A stretch of DNA of 64,000 nucleotides from Enterobacter soli ATCC BAA-2102 (GTDB taxonomy: Bacteria; Pseudomonadota; Gammaproteobacteria; Enterobacterales; Enterobacteriaceae), in assembly GCF_001654845.1 (NCBI RefSeq), contig NZ_LXES01000051.1, positions 124,001-188,000 on the forward strand. Direction: 5' to 3'. Below the pieces are notes generated by a model. It made no database searches and was not told the origin of the DNA. It worked only from the letters and a program-made list of their open reading frames with translations. Shown piece after piece: positions 7,595 to 16,797 of this stretch. Each line of letters begins with the position of its first letter. Position 1 is the stretch's first letter. Both the position numbers and the translations under genes were made by a program.

Positions 7595-9427
7595 CTAAAA
7601 CGGGAATAAAACCGGAATTAACACCACACACACCAGCATCACCAGCACCGTGAAGGGCACACCAATCTTCACAAAATCGCTGAACTTATAGTTCCCTGGC
7701 CCCAGCACCAGCGTGTTAACCGGTGATGAGACGGGGGTCATAAATGCTGCCGATGCTGCCATCGCCACCATCATGGCAAACGGATAAGGGGAGACGCCCA
7801 TTGATTTTGCCATCGCCAGAGCAATAGGTGCCATTAATACGGCGGTTGCGGTGTTCGAAATAAACAAGCCAATTGCGGCGCACATGACAAACAAGCACAC
7901 CAGCATCATGTAAGGCCCGTAGCCCCCACCAACGTCCATCAACCCTTTCACAATCAAATCCACACCACCGGTTTTTTGCAGCGCCAGCGCAAAGGGCATC
8001 ATCCCGACGATAAGAATAATGCTCGGCCAGTGCACGGCTTTGTAGGCACTTTCCGCATCTATGCAACGGAATTTACCCATCAGCAGACAAGCAATAATTG
8101 CCGCCACCGGATTGGGGATCTCATCGGTCAGCATCAGGGCGACCATCAGCACCAGGCAAAAAATCGCATGAGGTGCCTGGCTGTGAGCCGGAGAGGCATC
8201 ACTCTCTTCAACCGGCATATTGAGCACCACAAAATCACGGCCTTTTTGTCCCAGTTGGCTGATAAGCTTCCAGTTACCTACCACCAGGAAAATATCTCCC
8301 AGCAGAATAGGTTCATCGACCACGGCACCTTCAAGCGCTACGCCGTCACGCTTAAGACCAACCACATTCAGGCCGTAGCGGGTACGAAAACCAATTTCGC
8401 GCACGGTTTTACCCAACAGTTCCGATTCCGGGATAAGAGAGACTTCCGCCATGCCCACATCCAGCGCCTGATCCGAAAAGTACTCGCCGCGCAGAACCAT
8501 AGGCTCAAGCAGTTGCTCGCTGCAAAACTCGCGCAGGTCGACGTCTGCCGTGGACATATCAATCAGCAAAACGTCACGCGCACGGAATTCTGATACCCCG
8601 TTAACGTTAACAATCACCCGACGAAAGCGACGCCAGCGCTCCACACCGATAACGTTCGCACCGTAGCGCTCGCGCAGCCTGAGGTCATCAAGCCGCTGAC
8701 CCACCATCGGCGAACCCGGGCGGATCGCCAGGCGGCGGGCGCGGCCAGTCAGACGATACTCTTTAATCAAATCGCGGAAGGTGCGCCGCTTCCAACCATC
8801 TTTCGATTTATCCTGTTTTTCGCCTTTCAGCGCAAAACGAGTTAGCAGCATGTAAATAACGCCCAGAACCAGAATCACCAGTCCGAGCGGGGTGACGCTG
8901 AAAAAGCTAAACCCCTGCAATCCTTCGCGGATTAACTCACTGTTGACCACCAGGTTTGGCGGCGTGGCCACCAGCGTCATCATTCCGCTGATAAGCCCGG
9001 CAAAGCTCAGGGGCATCATCAGACGTGATGGAGAGGTCTGCATTCGCATGGAGACGCTGAGGACGACCGGAATGAAAATGGCCACCACACCGGTAGAGCT
9101 CATAAATGCGCCCAGCCCGGCTACGGTCACCATCAGGTAGACCAGCATTTTGGTTTCACTGTTGCCCGCAACCTTGACCAGCCACGCCCCCATAATGGTT
9201 GCCACACCGGTACGCACCAGGCCATCGCCGATAATAAACAGGGCCGCAATAAGAATGACGTTAGGGTCGCTAAACCCGGAGAAGGCTTCAGGCAGCGTGA
9301 GTGTGCCGCTTAATACAAAGGCGACAATCACAAACAAAGCGACGGCATCCATGCGCACCTTGCCTGTAGCAAAGAGAATGATGGCGATTAAAAGCAGGCT
9401 GAGGACCCAAATCAGTTCACCGTTCAC
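7595..9427 (-). CDS. yfbS: SLC13/DASS-type transporter YfbS with two TrkA-C domains
   Basis: YfbS is an inner-membrane carrier of the divalent-anion:sodium symporter superfamily; its substrate is not known. The 610-residue product has about five membrane segments before residue 210, a cytoplasmic insert (about 215-415) holding two RCK/TrkA-C-like domains, and a second membrane half ending VLIPVLFPF. I chose the GTG at 9427 because an AAGGA lies seven bases upstream and the length then equals the E. coli protein; an upstream extension in the same frame has no such site. A terminator separates it from hxpA. Confidence 0.92.
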   Translation of the reverse strand: MNGELIWVLSLLLIAIILFATGKVRMDAVALFVIVAFVLSGTLTLPEAFSGFSDPNVILIAALFIIGDGLVRTGVATIMGAWLVKVAGNSETKMLVYLMVTVAGLGAFMSSTGVVAIFIPVVLSVSMRMQTSPSRLMMPLSFAGLISGMMTLVATPPNLVVNSELIREGLQGFSFFSVTPLGLVILVLGVIYMLLTRFALKGEKQDKSKDGWKRRTFRDLIKEYRLTGRARRLAIRPGSPMVGQRLDDLRLRERYGANVIGVERWRRFRRVIVNVNGVSEFRARDVLLIDMSTADVDLREFCSEQLLEPMVLRGEYFSDQALDVGMAEVSLIPESELLGKTVREIGFRTRYGLNVVGLKRDGVALEGAVVDEPILLGDIFLVVGNWKLISQLGQKGRDFVVLNMPVEESDASPAHSQAPHAIFCLVLMVALMLTDEIPNPVAAIIACLLMGKFRCIDAESAYKAVHWPSIILIVGMMPFALALQKTGGVDLIVKGLMDVGGGYGPYMMLVCLFVMCAAIGLFISNTATAVLMAPIALAMAKSMGVSPYPFAMMVAMAASAAFMTPVSSPVNTLVLGPGNYKFSDFVKIGVPFTVLVMLVCVVLIPVLFPF

Positions 9428-9467
9428 AACATATCCTTGTCTGAGGGAGCAGAAGAAAAGAGTGCCA

Positions 9468-9493
9468 TAAAAAAGCCCCAACAAAGTGGGGCT
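9468..9493 (-). terminator. hxpA intrinsic terminator
   Basis: On the minus strand AGCCCCA (9493-9487) pairs with TGGGGCT (9480-9474), followed by a T-run (9474-9468). It lies just after the hxpA stop and ahead of the yfbS ribosome binding site. Confidence 0.85.
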
Positions 9494-9504
9494 AAATCAT
9501 GGGA

Positions 9505-10170
9505 TTACATTTTCAGCGAGACAGTTACAATTCCCTCTGGCGACTTAGAAACTGTAATCGCCGTCAGAGAACTGATGACAAAATCGACTTCGTCCAGCCG
9601 GGGAGAGTCCGCCGGTACGTTAACCGCGATAACATGGCTACCGGCATTCAAACCTGCCAGAACACCGGCCGCCGCATCTTCCACCACGACACACTCTGCG
9701 GGTGCAAGCCCAAGTAACTCCGCGCCCAGTAAGAATGCGTCAGGCTCTGGTTTGCCGCGCTTAACGCGCTCTGCGGTGATAAACACTTCAGGCTTTGGTA
9801 AACCTGCCGCTTTATGTCGCGCATGAGCAACCGGGATTGAGCCGGATGTCACAATAGCCCACGGGATGTGCGCCTCGTTTAAATGCTCAAGCAGTTCACG
9901 CGCACCAGGCAGTGCAACGATTCCGTCAGTATCTGTCGCTTCAATTTGCTCAAGATAGCTGAACTCAGCCTGAATCTCTTCCTCAGAGCTCCCCGCGAGG
10001 AAGTGGCGCAATGAGGTAATGGCCTGTTTGCCATGGATGAAATTCAATACTTCCTGGTGGTCTATGCCATGCCTGTCGGCCCAATGGCACCAGGAGCGCT
10101 CCACAACCGGCAGCGAATCCACCAGCGTACCGTCCAGATCAAACAGAAAACCTTTACACTGCACATCCAC
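9505..10170 (-). CDS. hxpA: sugar phosphatase HxpA (YfbT), HAD family
   Basis: HxpA is a haloacid-dehalogenase-type phosphatase active on hexitol and other sugar phosphates. The 221-residue product has all HAD motifs: the nucleophile Asp11 and acid Asp13 in FDLDGTLVDS, motif II in IVTSGS, the lysine in KRGKPEPDAF and motif IV in VVEDAAAG. A helical cap lies at about 15-85 (subfamily I). It is cytoplasmic. It follows yfbU on the same strand with a five-base gap and ends in a terminator. Confidence 0.95.
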   Translation of the reverse strand: MDVQCKGFLFDLDGTLVDSLPVVERSWCHWADRHGIDHQEVLNFIHGKQAITSLRHFLAGSSEEEIQAEFSYLEQIEATDTDGIVALPGARELLEHLNEAHIPWAIVTSGSIPVAHARHKAAGLPKPEVFITAERVKRGKPEPDAFLLGAELLGLAPAECVVVEDAAAGVLAGLNAGSHVIAVNVPADSPRLDEVDFVISSLTAITVSKSPEGIVTVSLKM

Positions 10171-10175
10171 CTCCG

Positions 10176-10670
10176 TCAGGCATTAATGATTTGTTGGATT
10201 TCGTTGCTGCTTAAATGGTACTGGCGCGGGCAGGAGTGCCAGACGCTCAACATACGCTGGTATTTTTCCCACATTGGGGTCTGCGCATTAAAGCCGTGTG
10301 TGCCCGCATCAAAGTGGGTATAGCGCCCTTCTGTGTTCACCATAAAGCGCACATAGCTGAGATAACGCGCTTCGGTTGCGGCATCAAAGCCGAGGAACGT
10401 CACGCGACGTTCATCGATGGACTGCTGATCTTTGAGATTGGCCCAGGACACGTGCAGCGCGTGATACATCTCCATGATATCGATAACGATGCGGCAGGTT
10501 TCTTCTTTAAGCTCGCCAAACTCACGATCCAGTTCGCGCATCTGCAAACCAAACCCGCGTTCAACGATAGTCTGCAAGCGGCTGTAGCGCTCAGCGTTGT
10601 CGGGATCAAGCATAGTCATCATCTTGTACTGGTTAGACAAAATCAGACGTTGAGCATGGGTCATTTCCAT
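10176..10670 (-). CDS. yfbU: UPF0304 family protein YfbU
   Basis: YfbU is a conserved enterobacterial protein of unknown biochemical role. I place the start at 10670, where AGGAG lies seven bases upstream and the product is 164 residues, the E. coli length; the same frame is open further upstream but has no site. The sequence (MEMTHAQRLILSNQYKMMTM) is largely alpha-helical and soluble, without signal peptide. It lies five bases ahead of hxpA, so the two are probably co-transcribed. Confidence 0.94.
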   Translation of the reverse strand: MEMTHAQRLILSNQYKMMTMLDPDNAERYSRLQTIVERGFGLQMRELDREFGELKEETCRIVIDIMEMYHALHVSWANLKDQQSIDERRVTFLGFDAATEARYLSYVRFMVNTEGRYTHFDAGTHGFNAQTPMWEKYQRMLSVWHSCPRQYHLSSNEIQQIINA

Positions 10671-10699
10671 CTTTCGACTCCTGTAGCGCATTGCACTGT

Positions 10700-10734
10700 A
10701 AAAAAAAGACACGGTAACTGTTTGTTACTGTGCC
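10700..10734 (-). terminator. yfbV intrinsic terminator
   Basis: On the minus strand GGCACAGTAAC (10734-10724) pairs with GTTACCGTGTC (10718-10708), then a run of seven T. It separates yfbV from yfbU. Confidence 0.85.
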
Positions 10735-10762
10735 TTCTTTTATTAGTCGTTTCGATGATCAA

Positions 10763-11218
10763 TCACAAATCATCGAGGAATGTTTTATCAAGTTGTTTAA
10801 ATGCCCGCTTGAGGGTATCGGCCAGCGCCTGATAATCCGGTTTACCTTCAACCGGAGCCAGGGCCTGCCCTGCCTCTTCAAGTTTTCCGCGCACTTCATA
10901 AAACCAGTGTAAAATTGTTGGTGGCAACGGCGTGACCGAACGTTTACCTAACCACCACAGGCCCTGCATCGGCAGGCTTAGCGCGAACAGCGCGGTAGCA
11001 ACGGCTGGCCCAAGCTGACCACCCAGTGCGATTTGCCAGCACAGGGTAAAGATAGCCACTGGCGGCATAAAACGAATCGCGTAGCGCGTAGCGCGGATCA
11101 CGCGATTCTCAACGAACATTGGCGCAAGGCGCTTTTCCATGGGCCACGTCTTTGCGTAATGCTGGCCCCGACGAAACAGACTGAAAAAGCTCACGGAGGG
11201 GATCTCAGGTGTCGACAT
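10763..11218 (-). CDS. yfbV: UPF0208 membrane protein YfbV
   Basis: The 151-residue product matches YfbV in length and in the opening MSTPEIPSVSFFSLFRRGQHYAKTW. It has two closely spaced hydrophobic segments (about 47-65 and 69-87) and a charged C-terminal half, so it is an inner-membrane protein with cytoplasmic tails. E. coli YfbV has been linked to insulation of the Ter macrodomain; the mechanism is unclear. It is divergent from ackA across a 337-base gap and has its own terminator. Confidence 0.93.
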   Translation of the reverse strand: MSTPEIPSVSFFSLFRRGQHYAKTWPMEKRLAPMFVENRVIRATRYAIRFMPPVAIFTLCWQIALGGQLGPAVATALFALSLPMQGLWWLGKRSVTPLPPTILHWFYEVRGKLEEAGQALAPVEGKPDYQALADTLKRAFKQLDKTFLDDL

Positions 11219-11555
11219 GGCTGTACCTCAACTTCACATATAAAAATTAAAATTTTCGTGCAAAACCACAACAAGCTATGACAACGTTCAAAATATTTTG
11301 TCATCGCTACCCAGTATCGGGTATTCTGTGCCAGCCTCATAGGGCCTTAGACGAGAATCGTTAACTCGTCAAATTATCGCATATTATGCCATTGTCTGAA
11401 AAATGTTCAAAATGGCATAAAATCATATGTATTTCTTCCATCATGCCAGAATGTTCGTTCGGCATGATGTTAATCATAAATGTCTGGGTCCGATTGCGTT
11501 ACGCTTCACGACTCACTGACGTTTTTTTAGCCACGTATCAATAATAGGTACTTCC
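11219..11555. promoter_or_regulatory. yfbV-ackA divergent intergenic region
   Basis: This 337-base region must carry the promoters of yfbV and of ackA-pta. It is AT-rich around 11360-11480. A CATAAAAT stretch near 11414 could be a -10 region for ackA. No operator or structured RNA is clear to me. Confidence 0.45.
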
Positions 11556-12758
11556 ATGTCGAGTAAGTTAGTACTGGTTCTGAACTGCGGTAGCTCCTCA
11601 CTGAAATTCGCCATCATCGATGCGCTCAACGGTGACGAGTACCTCTCTGGTTTGGCCGAATGTTTCCACCTGCCAGAAGCACGTATCAAGTGGAAGATGG
11701 ACGGCAGCAAACAAGAAGCGGCTTTAGGTGCAGGCGCCGCTCACAGTGAAGCGCTGAACTTTATCGTTAACACTATTCTGGCACAAAAACCAGAACTGTC
11801 TGCTCAGCTGACTGCGATTGGTCACCGTATCGTCCACGGCGGCGAAAAATACACCAGTTCCGTTGTGATCGACGAATCTGTGATCCAGGGTATCAAAGAC
11901 TCTGCATCCTTTGCACCGCTGCACAACCCAGCACACCTGATCGGTATCGCTGAAGCACTGAAATCCTTCCCGAATCTGAAAGACAAAAACGTGGCCGTGT
12001 TCGATACCGCGTTCCATCAGACTATGCCGGAAGAATCTTACCTGTATGCCCTGCCGTACAGCCTGTACAAAGAGCACGGCGTTCGTCGTTACGGCGCGCA
12101 CGGCACCAGCCACTTCTATGTGACTCAGGAAGCGGCAAAAGTGCTGAACAAGCCAGTTGAAGAACTGAACATCATCACCTGCCACCTGGGCAACGGTGGT
12201 TCTGTTTCTGCTATCCGCAACGGCAAATGTGTTGATACCTCCATGGGTCTGACCCCACTGGAAGGCCTGGTGATGGGTACGCGTTCCGGTGATATCGACC
12301 CGGCGATTATCTTCCACCTGCACGACACCCTGGGCATGAGCGTTGACCAGATCAACAAGATGCTGACCAAAGAGTCTGGCCTGCTGGGTCTGACCGAAGT
12401 GACCAGCGACTGCCGTTATGTTGAAGACAACTACGCAGACAAAGAAGACGCTAAACGTGCAATGGACGTTTACTGCCACCGTCTGGCTAAGTACATCGGT
12501 TCTTACACTGCACTGATGGATGGTCGTCTGGATGCGGTTATCTTCACCGGTGGTATCGGTGAGAACGCAGCAATGGTCCGTGAACTGTCCCTGGGTAAAC
12601 TGGGCGTTCTGGGCTTCGATGTTGATCATGAACGTAACCTGGCTGCCCGTTTCGGTAAGTCTGGTTTCATCAACAAAGAAGGCACCCGTCCTGCTATCGT
12701 TATTCCAACTAACGAAGAGCTGGTCATCGCGCAAGACGCGAGCCGCCTGACTGCCTGA
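11556..12758 (+). CDS. ackA: acetate kinase
   Basis: AckA interconverts acetyl phosphate plus ADP and acetate plus ATP, the second step of the overflow acetate pathway. The 400-residue product carries the family signatures VLNCGSSSLKFAI near the N-terminus, GHRIVHGGEKY, the adenosine-binding TCHLGNGGS and IFTGGIGENA. It is cytoplasmic and dimeric by family. Codon use is strongly biased to common codons, as for a highly expressed gene. It lies 76 bases upstream of pta with a hairpin between, giving the classic ackA-pta operon. Confidence 0.98.
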   Translation: MSSKLVLVLNCGSSSLKFAIIDALNGDEYLSGLAECFHLPEARIKWKMDGSKQEAALGAGAAHSEALNFIVNTILAQKPELSAQLTAIGHRIVHGGEKYTSSVVIDESVIQGIKDSASFAPLHNPAHLIGIAEALKSFPNLKDKNVAVFDTAFHQTMPEESYLYALPYSLYKEHGVRRYGAHGTSHFYVTQEAAKVLNKPVEELNIITCHLGNGGSVSAIRNGKCVDTSMGLTPLEGLVMGTRSGDIDPAIIFHLHDTLGMSVDQINKMLTKESGLLGLTEVTSDCRYVEDNYADKEDAKRAMDVYCHRLAKYIGSYTALMDGRLDAVIFTGGIGENAAMVRELSLGKLGVLGFDVDHERNLAARFGKSGFINKEGTRPAIVIPTNEELVIAQDASRLTA

Positions 12759-12763
12759 TTCCA

Positions 12764-12786
12764 CACCGCCAGCTAAGCTGGCGGTG
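12764..12786 (+). terminator. ackA-pta intercistronic hairpin
   Basis: CACCGCCAGC (12764-12773) pairs perfectly with GCTGGCGGTG (12777-12786) around a 3-base loop, followed by CTGTTTTG. The weak U-tract suggests partial termination or mRNA stabilisation that would set the ackA to pta ratio. Confidence 0.7.
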
Positions 12787-12834
12787 CTGTTTTGTAGCCC
12801 GCCCAATTTCGGCGGTAACGAAAGAGGATAAACC

Positions 12835-14976
12835 GTGTCCCGTATTATTATGCTGATCCCTACCGGAACCAGCGTCGGCCTGACCAGCGTCAGCCTTGGC
12901 GTTATCCGTGCTATGGAACGCAAAGGCGTTCGTCTGAGCGTCTTTAAGCCAATCGCCCAGCCACGTGCCGGTGGCGATGCGCCAGACCAGACCACCACCA
13001 TCGTGCGTAAGAACTCCAATCTGCCAGCCGCTGAACCGCTGAAGATGAGCCACGTTGAATCTCTGCTCTCCAGCAACCAGAAAGATGTGCTGATGGAAGA
13101 GATCATCGCCAACTACCACGCCAGCACGCAAGATGCAGAAGTGGTTCTGGTTGAAGGCCTGGTTCCTACCCGTAAACACCAGTTTGCCCAGTCTCTGAAC
13201 TTTGAGATCGCGAAAACGCTGAACGCAGAAATCGTCTTCGTGATGTCCCAGGGTACTGACACCCAGGAACAGCTGAAAGAGCGTATCGAACTGACTCGCA
13301 GCAGCTTCGGCGGCGCGAAAAACACCAACATCACCGGCGTTATCGTTAACAAACTGAACGCACCGGTTGATGAGCAGGGCCGTACTCGTCCTGACCTGTC
13401 CGAAATCTTCGACGACTCTTCCAAAGCGAAAGTGGTTAAAGTGGATGCGGCTAAACTGCAGGAAGCGAGCCCGCTGCCAGTTCTGGGCGCGGTGCCATGG
13501 AGCTTTGATCTGATTGCCACCCGTGCAATCGATATGGCGCGTCACCTGAACGCAACCGTGGTTAACGAAGGCGACATCAACACTCGCCGCGTGAAGTCTG
13601 TTACCTTCTGTGCGCGCAGCATCCCGCACATGCTGGAACACTTCCGTGCAGGTTCCCTGCTGGTAACCTCTGCTGACCGTCCTGACGTGCTGGTTGCCGC
13701 GTGCCTGGCCGCGATGAACGGCGTGGAAATCGGTGCCATCCTGCTGACCGGTGCTTACGAAATGGACCCACGCGTAAGCAAGCTCTGCGAGCGTGCTTTC
13801 GCCACTGGCCTGCCAGTATTCATGGTGAACACCAACACCTGGCAGACCTCTCTGAGCCTGCAAAGCTTCAACCTGGAAGTGCCGGTTGATGACCACGAGC
13901 GTATCGAGAAAGTTCAGGAATACGTTGCAAGCTACATCAACGCAGACTGGATCGAATCCCTGACTGCGACCTCCGAGCGCAGCCGTCGTCTGTCTCCTCC
14001 GGCATTCCGTTACCAGCTGACCGAGCTGGCGCGTAAAGCGGGCAAACGTGTTGTTCTGCCAGAAGGCGACGAACCACGTACCGTTAAAGCGGCTGCTATC
14101 TGTGCAGAGCGCGGTATCGCGACATGTGTGCTGCTGGGTAATCCGGAAGAGATCAACCGCGTAGCGGCCTCTCAGGGCGTTGAGCTGGGCACAGGCATTG
14201 AAATCGTCGATCCAGAAGTGGTTCGCGAAAGCTATGTTGCACGTCTGGTTGAGCTGCGTAAGAGCAAGGGCATGACCGAAGCCGTTGCGCGTGAGCAGCT
14301 GGAAGACAACGTTGTGCTGGGTACACTGATGCTGGAACAGGACGAAGTTGACGGCCTGGTTTCTGGTGCGGTTCACACCACTGCGAACACCATTCGCCCG
14401 CCATTGCAGCTGATCAAAACAGCGCCAGGCAGCTCTCTGGTGTCTTCTGTGTTCTTCATGCTGCTGCCTGAACAGGTTTATGTTTACGGTGACTGCGCGA
14501 TCAACCCAGATCCAACCGCAGAACAACTGGCTGAAATCGCTATTCAGTCTGCTGACTCCGCGATTGCATTCGGTATCGAACCGCGCGTGGCGATGCTCTC
14601 CTACTCCACCGGTACTTCTGGTGCAGGTAGCGATGTAGAGAAAGTTCGCGAAGCGACCCGTCTGGCTCAGGAAAAACGTCCTGACCTGATGATCGACGGC
14701 CCTCTGCAATACGACGCCGCTGTTATGGCAGACGTTGCGAAATCCAAAGCGCCTAACTCTCCGGTTGCAGGTCGCGCTACCGTGTTCATCTTCCCGGATC
14801 TGAACACCGGTAACACCACCTACAAAGCGGTACAGCGTTCAGCTGACCTGATCTCCATCGGACCAATGCTGCAAGGGATGCGCAAACCTGTGAACGACCT
14901 GTCTCGTGGCGCGCTGGTAGACGATATCGTCTACACCATCGCTCTGACCGCGATCCAGTCTTCACAGCAGCAGTAA
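12835..14976 (+). CDS. pta: phosphate acetyltransferase (long form)
   Basis: Pta converts acetyl-CoA and phosphate to acetyl phosphate and CoA. The 713-residue product is the long enterobacterial form: an N-terminal P-loop-like regulatory domain (PTGTSVGLTSVSLG, about 9-22, within residues 1-230), a central DRTGG domain (about 230-350) and the C-terminal catalytic PTA_PTB domain (about 390-713, with GTSGAGSDVEK and FPDLNTGN). I use a GTG start at 12835, preceded by GAAAGAGG. It ends at a strong terminator and converges on the transketolase operon. Confidence 0.98.
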   Translation: MSRIIMLIPTGTSVGLTSVSLGVIRAMERKGVRLSVFKPIAQPRAGGDAPDQTTTIVRKNSNLPAAEPLKMSHVESLLSSNQKDVLMEEIIANYHASTQDAEVVLVEGLVPTRKHQFAQSLNFEIAKTLNAEIVFVMSQGTDTQEQLKERIELTRSSFGGAKNTNITGVIVNKLNAPVDEQGRTRPDLSEIFDDSSKAKVVKVDAAKLQEASPLPVLGAVPWSFDLIATRAIDMARHLNATVVNEGDINTRRVKSVTFCARSIPHMLEHFRAGSLLVTSADRPDVLVAACLAAMNGVEIGAILLTGAYEMDPRVSKLCERAFATGLPVFMVNTNTWQTSLSLQSFNLEVPVDDHERIEKVQEYVASYINADWIESLTATSERSRRLSPPAFRYQLTELARKAGKRVVLPEGDEPRTVKAAAICAERGIATCVLLGNPEEINRVAASQGVELGTGIEIVDPEVVRESYVARLVELRKSKGMTEAVAREQLEDNVVLGTLMLEQDEVDGLVSGAVHTTANTIRPPLQLIKTAPGSSLVSSVFFMLLPEQVYVYGDCAINPDPTAEQLAEIAIQSADSAIAFGIEPRVAMLSYSTGTSGAGSDVEKVREATRLAQEKRPDLMIDGPLQYDAAVMADVAKSKAPNSPVAGRATVFIFPDLNTGNTTYKAVQRSADLISIGPMLQGMRKPVNDLSRGALVDDIVYTIALTAIQSSQQQ

Positions 14977-14990
14977 GTTTTACTGCAACA

Positions 14991-15018
14991 AAAAGGCGAC
15001 CACATGGTCGCCTTTTTT
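14991..15018 (+). terminator. pta intrinsic terminator
   Basis: GGCGACC (14995-15001) pairs with GGTCGCC (15006-15012), flanked by AAAA and TTTTTT, so it can act in both directions between the convergent pta and transketolase genes. Confidence 0.9.
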
Positions 15019-15020
15019 AT

Positions 15021-15974
15021 TTACAGCAGCTCTCTCGCCGCCGACACAATGTCATGTGCCGTCAGGCCATACTCTTTTTGCAGGAAATCCTGCGTACCCA
15101 CCTGGCCGTAACGCTCTTTCACGCCCACGCGCCGCATCGGCACCGGACACGTCTCCACCAGCACTTCCGCGACGGCTGAACCCAGCCCGTTATGAATGCT
15201 GTGGTTTTCGCAGGTCACGATACGCCCGGTTTTCTCGGCATAATTTTTCACTAACATGCGATCAATCGGCTTCAGGGTAAACATATCGATGACCGCAGCG
15301 CTCACCCCTTCCTGCTCAAGCTGACGCGCAGCTTCCAGCGCTTCTGCCACCATAATGCCATTGGCAATCAGGGTAATGTCGGTTCCTTCGCGTAGCACGT
15401 TGCCTTTACCGATGGTGAACGTCGAACCCGGTGCATAGACGCTCGGCGCCTGTTTGCGGATGGTGCGCACCCAGTAAAAGCCTTCGAGGTCGATAAGCTG
15501 ACGCAGAACATCTTTAAACATCACCGCATCGGTCACTTCCAGCACCACCGAATGCGCCAGGCCACGCACAATGCCCATATCCTCAAACGACATATGCGTG
15601 CCGCCATTGTGGCAGGCCGTCACGCCGGCATCAGATGCGATCACTTTCACGTTGTTGCGCTGATAATCCAGGGACATAAACAACTGGTCAAAACAGCGAC
15701 GGCTGGCGAACGCAGTAAAGGTATGCACGAACGGTTTGCGCCCGGTGAGGGACAACCCTGCCGCCGTACCGATAACGTTAGCTTCCATAATGCCGCAGTT
15801 AATCACATGCTGCGGGTAATCGCGCGCCACGCCGTCCATTGCCATAGAGCTCATCAGATCGGCTTCCAGAGCAATTATTTTGCTCCCGGCCTCAATCTGT
15901 TTTGCCACAAAACCGGCATAGACTTTACGCATCTCTACGGCATCTTTTTGTCCTGCGGGTGCAACCTTAATCAT
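15021..15974 (-). CDS. transketolase, C-terminal subunit
   Basis: This 317-residue protein is the pyrimidine-binding plus C-terminal half of a split transketolase. It shows the catalytic-region ALEADLMSSMAMDG and the conserved glutamate in INCGIMEANVIGTAAG that activates thiamine diphosphate, then the C-terminal transketolase domain from about 190. It would act with the N-terminal half encoded just upstream, whose end it overlaps by eight bases. As the last gene of a PTS operon it probably processes a ketose phosphate made from the imported sugar. It differs from housekeeping TktA, which is one chain of about 660 residues. Confidence 0.92.
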   Translation of the reverse strand: MIKVAPAGQKDAVEMRKVYAGFVAKQIEAGSKIIALEADLMSSMAMDGVARDYPQHVINCGIMEANVIGTAAGLSLTGRKPFVHTFTAFASRRCFDQLFMSLDYQRNNVKVIASDAGVTACHNGGTHMSFEDMGIVRGLAHSVVLEVTDAVMFKDVLRQLIDLEGFYWVRTIRKQAPSVYAPGSTFTIGKGNVLREGTDITLIANGIMVAEALEAARQLEQEGVSAAVIDMFTLKPIDRMLVKNYAEKTGRIVTCENHSIHNGLGSAVAEVLVETCPVPMRRVGVKERYGQVGTQDFLQKEYGLTAHDIVSAARELL

Positions 15975-16797
15975 GTGAAGCCTCCAGTTGGCGGATTGTC
16001 TCGTTGAGTGCCGCTTTGCTCTCTTCGGTCAATCGCAGGTGGTGCGAATTGCTGAGCTGTTCCAGATACGGCACCCCCTGCCCTTTAATGCTGTCGAGGA
16101 TCACCACCAGCGGACGTGCATCGGCTTCAGGTATCAGGGATGTCACCTCCAGCAGCGCCGGGATGTCATCGCCTTTGACGGTCACTACGTCATAGCCAAA
16201 GGCGCGGAATTTCCCTTCCAGGTCGAAGGCGCTGATGATTTCGTCAAGTTCGCCATCAAGCTGCTGTTTGTTCCAGTCGACGAACACCGTCAGGTTGTTC
16301 AGGCGATGATGAGCAATAAACTGGAATGCTTCCCAGCACTGCCCTTCGTTCAGCTCGCCGTCACCCACGATGCAGAAGACCCGGTTTGGCCTGCCTGCCA
16401 GCTTGTGCGACAGCGCCATTCCACCCGCGATGGAAATCCCCTGCCCCAGTGAACCGGTGGTGGCATCCACACCGCGCGTTTTGAGCCTGTCCGGATGGCT
16501 TGGCAGGCGTGTTCCGTTCTGGTTCAACGTACTTAGCTCTTCAACCGGGAAGTAGCCCTTAATCGCCAGGGTGCTGTATAGCGCCGGACCGGCGTGCCCT
16601 TTCGACAGCACAAAATAATCCCGCTCTGGCCAGTCGGGGTCGGCCGGGTCAATTTTCATTACCGCCCCGTACAGGACGGCCAGCGTTTCGACCACCGACA
16701 TACTGCCGCCATAGTGACCAAAACCTAGCTGCGTCAGTGATTTCAGGGTTTCAACGCGGATATCACGCGCCAGTTGGGTGATTTCAGTTACATTCAT
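15967..16797 (-). CDS. transketolase, N-terminal subunit
   Basis: This 276-residue protein is the thiamine-diphosphate pyrophosphate-binding half of a split transketolase. Visible motifs are GHYGGSMSVVE, SKGHAGPALY, GSLGQGISIAGG and the ThDP motif GDGELNEGQCWEA...NN with its magnesium ligands. Its ATG overlaps the stop of the PTS permease gene (ATGA, 4 bases), and it overlaps the C-terminal subunit downstream by eight bases, so the three are translationally coupled. Split transketolases of this type are usually found in catabolic operons rather than in central metabolism. Confidence 0.92.
   Translation of the reverse strand: MNVTEITQLARDIRVETLKSLTQLGFGHYGGSMSVVETLAVLYGAVMKIDPADPDWPERDYFVLSKGHAGPALYSTLAIKGYFPVEELSTLNQNGTRLPSHPDRLKTRGVDATTGSLGQGISIAGGMALSHKLAGRPNRVFCIVGDGELNEGQCWEAFQFIAHHRLNNLTVFVDWNKQQLDGELDEIISAFDLEGKFRAFGYDVVTVKGDDIPALLEVTSLIPEADARPLVVILDSIKGQGVPYLEQLSNSHHLRLTEESKAALNETIRQLEASHD

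Noticed and set aside
12724..14709. 661-codon open frame on the minus strand opposite pta, and a 462-codon one opposite ackA
   Set aside because: Both lie in the mirror of highly expressed genes with strong codon bias, which leaves few stops on the opposite strand. The translations are rich in His, Gln, Arg and Phe runs and resemble no family.
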